This document shows, piece by piece, positions 56,523-64,000 of a stretch of DNA of 64,000 nucleotides. The notes beneath the pieces were generated by a model. The model saw only the letters and a list, made by a program, of their open reading frames with translations. It did not search any database and had not been told where the DNA came from. The DNA is from Saccharina japonica. Lineage: Eukaryota; Sar; Phaeophyceae; Laminariales; Laminariaceae. How positions within the stretch are numbered: the first letter of the stretch is position 1; every line of letters begins with the position of its first letter. The stretch is taken from the NCBI GenBank assembly GCA_008828725.1, contig MEHQ01000818.1:22454-86453 (forward strand), read 5' to 3'. The position numbers and the translations under genes are program-made.

Positions 56523-57972
56523 CACTACAGGGATCATCATCTGAGATTTCCTATAATTCTCATCGGAAACAAAATCGTGGTCGTGCTTTTCCTGTGGCAA
56601 AAAAACAAAATATGAAAAGACCCGTCAATCAAGAGCTGTATTTTCAACTGCAAAAGCGTCCTGGAGCCGCGAGTTTCAAGCAAACACTTACATCGCCGAC
56701 ACGACACCTACCCTAGGGGGGTTTTGCCGCAACTCCCGTGTCGAGTGATTCCTCGTGGTCAAAGCACGGTGATTGGATCTAGCAACGAGGCGTGTGTCTA
56801 CGACCAGCTGCAAAGCTGCTAATCGCTCGTCCCAAGTACTCCCTGAAACAAAGTTAATGGGGCTCGAGCCAGCATCTCAGCCCAACGAAACTAGGGTTGG
56901 CAGGCACCCCACGACCGACAGCGCCATTGTAACGTCGGCCGTTTCAAATTTCGATGCTTACATCGCTCACGAGGTCAATCTGCTCGTACTCGCACGGTAC
57001 CGGTACTCCTGTGAGAACATCGCAAATTACGAGTACTCGTACCGAAATATCACCAATAAATATCGTTTCGCGGGTCAAGGAAACTTATGCAGATTCTGCT
57101 GCTTGTAGGCGCTACTCGTGCTTGACCTAGGGAAGAGGGGTGCAAGAGATATTGGGCGTGGCTGTCGTCCTCCACTAGAGGGTTCGAGGAGAACAATTGA
57201 CGACGAAAATGGTATCGCCCTTCAGAGGTAGGGCTGTCCTCCGTGCAGATTCGCCCTTAGAGATATGTACCCCGAGAATATCAACAGAGGAGATCAACGA
57301 CCGACTTCGAACAACAGCGCGTTCTCCCTCGACAAGGCACCCCATGACCAGCTTCAACCTCTCAAGTAGTCCCTCTGACCTCGTGAGACGGCCTCAAGTC
57401 GTCGCAGCGAAACATTTGCCTCCATCCGCGCGGTTTCAGCCTCTGACCTACGAGGATGATGTGGATGAAAACCGACGCCCCGCGACTCCACTCATTTCTG
57501 ATACGAACGAATACGAGCGGATTGACCTCGCGAGCGATGTAAGCATCGAAATTTGAACGGCTGACGTTACAATGGCCTTGTCGGTCGTGGGGTGCCCGCC
57601 AACCATAGTTTCGTTGGGCTGCGATGCTGGCTCGAGCCCCATTAACTTTGTTTCAGGGCGTACTTGGGACGAGCAATTTGCGGATTGGCAGCAGCTCGGA
57701 GACACAAGCCTCGTTGCTAGATCCAACCACCGTGCTTTGACCACGATGGATCACTCGAGACGGGAGTTGCGGCATAGCCCCCCCAGGGTAGGTGTCGTGT
57801 CGGCAAGGTAAGTGTTTGCTTGAAAATCGCGGCTCTAGGACGCTTTTGCAGTTGAAAATACAGCTCTTGATTGACGGCTCTTTTCATTTTCATTTTTTGC
57901 CCCTGGAAACGCACGACCACGATTTTTGTTCCGAACATTTTCAGGAAATATCATATGATGATCCCTGTAGTG
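56523..57972. mobile_element. Foldback element B nested in the copia element
   Basis: Begins cactacagggatcatcat and ends with its inverse atgatgatccctgtagtg. The inverted arms are about 480 bp (to about 57055 and from 57465) and share cgcaactcccgtgtcgagtg, the aatttcgatgcttacatcgctc block and a cgtggtcgtgc segment. The core resembles element A (43785-44810) in reverse. It abuts the copia 5' LTR exactly, so it sits at or in the primer-binding region. No target duplication was recognised. Confidence 0.8.
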
Positions 57973-58291
57973 TGTTGATTGATCTCTAAGAGTGTACATA
58001 GTTGGCACGGGAACATGTCGTGGTGGCTCAAGACAGCAATACAATATAAAGTTATCTCGTAGTGTTACAGCGCCGTCGAGTGGGAGCTCGTGGTAGAGCT
58101 CGAAAAGGGCCTCATCTAGCATGCTGCCAGACACGGAACATCCCTGATCACCCGTAGTTGAACCGATGGTTATCCACCGATTTCCTGCCGATTAACCGGC
58201 AATTAACCGCAGGTATACCGTTACACAAAAAGCCTCTTCAATATATGGAACTTTCTAACATACTCCGTCGTATCTTTGAGTACAACCAACA
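57973..58291 (-). repeat. 5' LTR of the copia element
   Basis: 319-bp partner of the left LTR. It would contain the promoter of the element. The primer-binding site expected next to it cannot be seen because foldback element B begins at the next base. Confidence 0.9.
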
Positions 58292-58296
58292 CATCT
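58292..58296. repeat. Target-site duplication CATCT (right)
   Basis: Matches 51132-51136. Confidence 0.85.
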
Positions 58297-60828
58297 TAAC
58301 GGGGGCCGAGTTGGTCTCCGTACTACGGCTGCTGTTGTGTTGGTCTACACTTGGTATACGTCGAATGTATGGCAGGCTTGATTGGTGAGATATATTTGAG
58401 TTACGGCAGTGTTGTTGAGCGTTTCGCCGCAACTCATCATCATGGTGGATGCACCAGGTTGTGGCTTCAGCCGTGTCTGGAACGTTCTTGGCGTTATTGT
58501 TGGTTAGGGGGTTGAGTGTAATACTTGTCGGTCGCGGTTGACCTCTATAATGTCAACGTGAGATGTTGTTCTCGCGGTGTATACACATAATAAACAAGAA
58601 ACACTGAAAACGGTTCAATTTGAAATGAGCAAAATAATAACCATCATAATATGAGCTAAAATCGCAAATATTGTTGGTGAGAGGACACGAAATACGGTAA
58701 GACTTTCAGCCTGGACGACAATTTGACGCTTCTTATCACCGGTGCCACACTGCTGTACCATCTCATACATGCCTTGATTCGTTCAGACGGCCTGCTGTAT
58801 CGGAGAGGTCCCTTGTATTGATGTGACCGCTATGAAACGCCTTTCCTCGACCTTAAATGCACGCAGCCTGTTACTGAAGAGAGAAGATAGGAAATTCACT
58901 CCATACGAATATAGACATACTTACATTTGTCTATCTGAGGGATCCCTCATCCCTGCACTCTCAGAGCTTCCACTTCGACACCGCCTCCTTTCCATTTACT
59001 TGATTAATTGCCGGAGCTTGCCTCCCTGTCTTTGTTTCCTATCATTTTTTGTTCGCGAGAGCCATTTTATTTCACGGTTTTAGGTTCGTGAGAGCACGGC
59101 AGCGCGGGCGGGCCCGGCACCATCGCGGGTAGGGGAGGGCACTGGCCAGTAGAGGGGGGGGTGGAAGGGGTGCGGTCACCTTTTACGTGGCTCGGTGTGG
59201 TGTGTCCATCGAGACACGAGGGAAGCATGAAAGGGCTTTGTCTGCGTTGCTACTGGTGGTGCGAATCCACTATGTCCGAATTTATAAGGATCGTTTCTTC
59301 GTGTAAAATAATATTCAAGCGGTGATTTTATTTCAACCAAATAGTATTCACAGAGAGATCTGGAGAGACAGCCAGGTGGTTTGAACACGAGCGGGCGAAC
59401 GAGGGCCACGGTGAGCACCGGGCTTCACGCGAGGCGGGCCACGGGGCTCACTGGGGCAGAGAGGCAGTAGAGCTCGACCCGGACCGAATCGATGGCGAGG
59501 TGATCGCGGGGGAGCGGGTAGTATCGAGGATGACTTAACGTGTCACAGTCGTTTTAAAATTTTGTTTTTTGAGCGGCGCAATCACGATATATGTCATTTG
59601 GAGTATTCGTGTTTCGTGTGTGATTCGAGATGTACGATGTACATGATTTGTTTTTTTTCCCGACCGTTTTTTTTGTTTTTGTTTCTCGCTCCTGCCTCAT
59701 GTCGCTTTGTTCTTTGTTCGAGTATATACGAGTACGAGTAAGATGAGTACGAGTACGTATACGCGTACGTACATGCACGTCTTTTTACCAGTTTCATTGT
59801 TTTTCGTACTTCACAACATGACGATCGTGCTGTGATGTGCTTTCTTATTCATGTTACAAGTACATACAAAGTAGGAAGTACTACGGTACGCCGACTACTG
59901 TACTACTGCTGCTGTTGCTGTACTACCACACATGATTACGACAAAGGCGTGAATCACACCCACTCAAAGCAGGCAGCGCAGCGCCGTACTGTGACCGAGC
60001 CGTGTTGCTGTGCTTTCTCTTTCAAACATACAGCTTTGATGTCCTGGAGCATGGAGCTTATGATAATGTGTACATCCAGAGCATCTTTTGGATGCATGTC
60101 AAGTCCGCCTTTTCTTCGCTGCACCATGAACCTCTTGGCATTTGCAAGTCGGTGCTTGCACTACATCATGAGCTTCTTCTGCCTCTTTCCTTGCGCGAGC
60201 GTAGCGGGCAGCGTCAGCCGCCCGCGGAGCGGAGCCCTTGTAGATAATACTATATAGGCGCAAGGCCCGCGAGCAAGGAATCGCCTACTGTACTAAGAAC
60301 ACAAACAAGATTCACTGTTTGGCGGACGCAACTTGGATTAATAAATCACCTCAGCGGCGAGCTCAACACTAAACCCTATACAATAAATAGCCCTGTGCTC
60401 ACAAGACTGGTGCCACTGCTGTACGAAGGTTCTAGAGTTCACTACCATACGTAGGCTTGCTAAGAGTCTCAAACACTCTCAACCAAGTTGGCGGGCCCAT
60501 AATATGTGTACTGCTGTATTATTTGTAGGGGATGCTTGCTTCGCAAAAACGACGTGTCCCACATATAACTTATATCTCGTTCTTGAGCATCTTTGCTGCT
60601 GCATGAACAATGCCACACAAATTTCTACCGGTAGTATTTTGTACCCGAACACGTAGGTGCAGTTCTACATACACAAGGCACCAGCGTGTGAGAACTCCAT
60701 TTTACTGGAGATTACCAATGAATGGTTATTTACCTGGTCGTAGGAAGAGGCAGTGAGGCAGGTTAAGGCTGAACTCTATCATGGGGTAGACTTACCAAGT
60801 ACTACAGTACTGGTTCTATAATGTCGGC
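58297..60828. other. No gene recognised
   Basis: Contains a GC-rich patch (59100-59170), T-rich runs (59650-59690), gagtacgagtac-type microsatellite (59720-59775), a tactgctgctgttgctgtac tract (59898-59930) and an imperfect inverted motif around cgcgagcgtagcgggc/gcccgcgagcaagg (60190-60280). The frames here are short and unremarkable. Confidence 0.4.
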
Positions 60829-61422
60829 ATGTTCGTTGTGTGTGTGTTTTCGCTTCTTTCTACCCCTTCACACGGCACGGACACTGGGTATGTCACAGTG
60901 AAAAGCTTGGCACGCATCATTCATAATGTGGAGGATACCCTGTTGACCCGTAGGTACGTAACAGGCTCCTCGGGCATGTGTCATGTTCCTACCAAGACCT
61001 TTTATATCGATTATCATCCAGTGCGCAGCAGTCCTCTGCTCCCTAAGCACACATCTTCCACCACACTACGACACGCCAAAGCTTATATTGAGTTCATACG
61101 CATAGACTACCACCTGGGTGAGCATCGACCGTTGTCTGCCCGTCGTACATCCGGTCTCGGACGCCATAGCTGGTCCCTCCAGCTCACGAGAAAGCTAGGA
61201 CAAAACACGAGTGATCTTCCGTGTGTACACGCTACCGTGGGTTTCCACCCCCGGAGGCATGTACCACACCGGGGACCGCTCGTCATTATCCCCGTTTTCA
61301 TGCCCATCAAACCTCAACCCGAAACCCGCTTGGATCCACCGTCATGCCCAGATACCCGCCGCAACATCCTCCCCAGCTGGGTGGCCAGGGACAGGACAGC
61401 CACGCGATCCTCTAGGCGGTGA
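60829..61422 (+). CDS. Hypothetical 197-codon frame, unrecognised
   Basis: Opens with MFVVCVFSLLSTPSHG, which could be a short signal peptide, and is open to a TGA. It has no recognisable domain and is rich in His, Arg, Pro and Ser. Its 3' end already contains cctccccagctgggtgg, a motif of the tandem repeats further right, so the frame may be chance. Confidence 0.25.
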   Translation: MFVVCVFSLLSTPSHGTDTGYVTVKSLARIIHNVEDTLLTRRYVTGSSGMCHVPTKTFYIDYHPVRSSPLLPKHTSSTTLRHAKAYIEFIRIDYHLGEHRPLSARRTSGLGRHSWSLQLTRKLGQNTSDLPCVHATVGFHPRRHVPHRGPLVIIPVFMPIKPQPETRLDPPSCPDTRRNILPSWVARDRTATRSSRR

Positions 61423-61429
61423 ACCTAAG

Positions 61430-61970
61430 GTTGTCTACATCAACCAAGACTGCGGAAGGAAAACCCGGCCAAATTACTCCGTTAAGGAAAAGCCTTCCCC
61501 AGTACGCACAGGATTTCACATGCGTCGCAACACTGACGTAACACGGGGATATCTGTTTTTTAGGACTCCCGCCACGCCCTATGCCAACCAAGACTGCCAA
61601 GGGAAAACCCGGCCAAGTTTTTCCGTCAAGGAAAAACCCCTCGCAGCACGCACCAGATTTCACATGCGTCGCAACACGAACGCAACAAGAGCCACACTTT
61701 TTGTTGGACCCCTTGCACGCGCTATGCCAACCAAGACTGAGAGGGAAAAACCCGGCCACATTTTTCCGTCAAGGATAAAAACCTCTCTCAGCACGCACAA
61801 AATTTCACATGCGTCGCACACACCAACGTAAGGGGAGGAATGCTCTTCCCTATGGAACAACTTTCCTAGACCCCCTTCACGCGCTATGCCAACCAAGACT
61901 AAGAGGGAAAAACCCGGCCAGTCTACCCGTTTAGGAAAAAGCCCTCTCAGCACGCCGAGTGCGCCGCGAC
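61430..61970. repeat. Tandem repeat, ~144-bp period, four copies
   Basis: Copies start at about 61436, 61580, 61724 and 61886 with atgccaaccaagactg..gggaaaaacccggcc, followed by tttttccgtcaaggaaaaa and agatttcacatgcgtcgcaaca. The first two steps are exactly 144 bp (48 codons), the third about 162 bp. The first copies are open in one + frame (within 61211-61831), which carries NQDC, KTRPxxSVKEKP and RFHMRRNT in each repeat. Confidence 0.8.
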
Positions 61971-62254
61971 AACCCCTCCACCCCACATCCTCCCCGCCTT
62001 CATCTCGTCCTTCAACATGTTCCACCCTCGATCGGCGACCTCTTGACTTCCCTCGTGTGTTGGTCGCGATTCTCTCCGAAAATATCCAGGCTTTCCATGC
62101 CTAAAACGTCAAGAGCGCTGCGCGGGCTACGGCCGAAAAGGGGCTGGGCATGGGACGGGGTCATAGCAGATGGCAGTGGGCGTTAACCCTCTGCCTCGTG
62201 ATCAACGGATATACAACCACACCCCATAGCCATAGCATCACTATATCGAAATTG

Positions 62255-62720
62255 CCCACGGTACATCGTCGCATCATCCTCCCCAGCTGGTTGGCGACAG
62301 AGGGGCCAGCCACGCGAAAACCAAGACGGTGTCCGATGCTAACAGCGAAACTAACCGCAAGGCAGACATCATCAACAGATATAAATATCTACGACCTCAT
62401 AGCAATAGTATCACTTTGTATATCGAACTGCCCCCATACATCGTCGTATCATTCTCCCCAGCTCGTTGGCTAGAAAGGGCCTAGCCACGCGATAATCAAG
62501 ACGGTGTCCGGTGCCAACAACGAAACTAACTGCCAGGCAAACACCATGAACATAATATTGTCAATAAACATTGGGCCAACCCCGTACGGAGGCAACAAAC
62601 ATGCCTAGCTTCGAGCACAGATGCATGCATAACATATATTCACACGATATCACGGCACATCATCCTCCCCACCCGTTGGCAAGGAAGGGGTCAGCCACGC
62701 GATACCCAAGGCGGTGTTCG
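62255..62720. repeat. Tandem repeat, ~180-215-bp period, three copies plus one outlier
   Basis: Motif catcatcctccccagctggttggc...ggggccagccacgcga...ccaagacggtgtccg occurs at about 62263, 62440 and 62656, with a separate copy at 61365. Confidence 0.75.
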
Positions 62721-62844
62721 CTGCCAACACATATTTTTATAGCCGTGTATGCTTGTTTGTCTATGACCCGCGACAATACTATTATACGCGCGGTCAAGCA
62801 TACTGGTATACCAGGTATAAATTGATCGCGTGTGGTGACATTTC

Positions 62845-63283
62845 AGCAGGTACAGCGTGCATCCCAATCGGTTCGTATCGTTTACATCGGATGCACATGC
62901 ATGACAAGCATACGACGAGGAGCAGCGCTAATAATTCATACGACGAAAGCCTACTGTGGGAGCGTAACTCGTCCAGCGTTCATCCAAATATGTTCATATC
63001 GTCTACGTCGTATAAACATGCATGACGAGCATGCGACGAGGAGCGGCGATAACAAATTATACAACGAGCATGTGCTTTGAGGAGCGTAGTACCTAGTCTA
63101 GCGTGCATCCACATATGTCCATATCGTCTACTGGTACGTCGTACGCACAAGCATGATAAGCATGCAACGAGGAGCGAAGAGTTTATACGACGAGTATATA
63201 CTTGTGAGGAGCGAAACTAGTCTAGCATGCATCCATATATGTCTGTATCGTCGCGGTAATAATTTACACGGCAAACATGTGCT
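62845..63283. repeat. Tandem repeat, ~115-bp period, about four copies
   Basis: Each unit contains gcgtgcatcca.atatgt.catatcgtctac, a catgcatgacgagcatgcgacgaggagc stretch and a ggagcgta end. Confidence 0.7.
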
Positions 63284-63850
63284 GTGAGGAGCGTAATTAC
63301 TTTCCTGACAATATATATCAGATGTGGCGCATACATGAGAGAGTTCACGAAACCCCCCACTACATGTGCACGCCTGTGAGCGCTCGTCAAGCATGCATAA
63401 GAGTATAGTGTATGCCCGTATACGAGCGTAACTGCTGTGGTGACGACGAGCACCTGCCTAGGCATGAACATGCGGCAGGGAGTGGCGAGAATAATGTGGA
63501 AGACAAGCGTAGGCTGTGAGGAGCGTTACTACTCTCATTACTACATAACAGAAGTGGAGCATGCATGAGAGACCTCACCAAAACACACGCTACATGTGAA
63601 CGCCTGTGAGCGATCGTCGAGCACTCATAAGCGAATTGTGTATGCACGTATACGAGCATAACATCTATAGCGACGACGAGCTCCTGCAAATCCATGAACG
63701 TGCGACGGGAAGAGGCGAAAAGTGTGTAAAAGACCAACGTAGGCTGTGAGGAGCGTTACTACTATCCTGACAGGAACGTTCCTACTCCTATGACAACATA
63801 TAATAGATGTGGAGCATGCATGAGAGACTTCACCGACACCCACACTAGGG
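63284..63850. repeat. Tandem repeat, ~230-bp period, 2.5 copies
   Basis: Units start with gtgaggagcg at about 63284, 63515 and 63745 and share gatgtggagcatgcatgagagac, acatgtgaacgcctgtgagcg and gtatgcccgtatacgagc. The array may run on towards the window end. Confidence 0.75.
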
Positions 63851-64000
63851 GAAGCCTGCGCCTACGATCGTGTATGCGTGTCTTGGCTGAGGATTGACGA
63901 GCAAACGTTGTTTACCCTAGACATCGAGGATTCTAACGATGGGTAGTGAGAGCGTTTTCCTCACAAGACCGACGTCGAACAAGGCTACAAGCACGTATAC

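Larger units (their letters stand above)
51137..58291 (-). mobile_element. Ty1/copia LTR retrotransposon, decayed, with nested foldback element
   Basis: Two LTRs of 318 and 319 bp in the same orientation (TGTTGATTGAT ... AACA) bound a 6.5-kb interior, and the flanks carry a perfect 5-bp duplication. A polypurine tract lies on the minus strand next to the left LTR, so the element reads right to left. On that strand come gag with a CCHC knuckle, an aspartic-protease-like part, then reverse transcriptase and RNase H, the Ty1/copia order, but no integrase lies between protease and RT. Multiple frameshifts and stops make it inactive. About 1.45 kb of the interior is the nested foldback element at 56523-57972. 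Confidence 0.9.

Noticed and set aside
62845-63850. Regularly spaced repeats that might suggest a CRISPR array
   Set aside because: The repeats are 115-230 bp, degenerate and without short unique spacers, and the window is eukaryotic.

Overview
The window looks like intron-rich nuclear DNA from a eukaryote, most likely a stramenopile and probably a brown alga. The reasons are GT-AG introns carrying a very large surface-protein gene, a TRP-like multi-pass membrane module of the kind I associate with giant stramenopile proteins, Ty1/copia and LINE remnants, foldback elements, and scattered short tracts of the form tactgctgctgtac. There are no bacterial signals, and I saw no rRNA or tRNA genes. 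The organism call is inference.

Bases 1-39,729 are best read as one + strand gene whose 5' end lies left of the window. It has four tiers. (1) 1-19,360: a degenerate tandem array with a period of about 460 bp. Each unit carries a 72-nt, phase 1-1 mini-exon coding a Thr/Pro-rich 24-residue segment. I count 37 copies, 31 of them with AG acceptor, GT donor, no stop and a length divisible by three. (2) 19,560-24,600: seven tandem units of about 660-820 bp, each with a longer phase 1-1 Ser/Thr/Pro-rich exon of 285-315 nt. (3) 25,277-27,072: a single 1,796-nt exon of Pro/Ala/Val repeats, about 63-64 residues per repeat. (4) 27,513-39,729: nine exons whose phases fit end to end and which code a multi-pass membrane module with a basic cytoplasmic tail. 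The inferred product in this window is about 2,700 residues: a mucin- or arabinogalactan-like ectodomain on a TRP-like membrane anchor.

The introns of this gene hold a 5'-truncated LINE (about 12,922-14,648), a 1.5-kb near-palindromic foldback element (30,104-31,628), a 605-bp tandem duplication (about 33,020-34,229) and a small inverted repeat (about 37,033-37,306).

From 39,730 to 64,000 I can support mostly mobile and repetitive DNA: two related foldback elements (43,785-44,810 and 56,523-57,972), a TIR element (45,384-46,190), and a nearly complete Ty1/copia retrotransposon on the minus strand (51,137-58,291) with matching LTRs, a CATCT target duplication, a polypurine tract and a decayed gag-pol that has no room for an integrase. 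The right end (61,430-63,850) is a succession of tandem arrays with periods of about 144, 180-215, 115 and 230 bp. No second confident host gene was found there.
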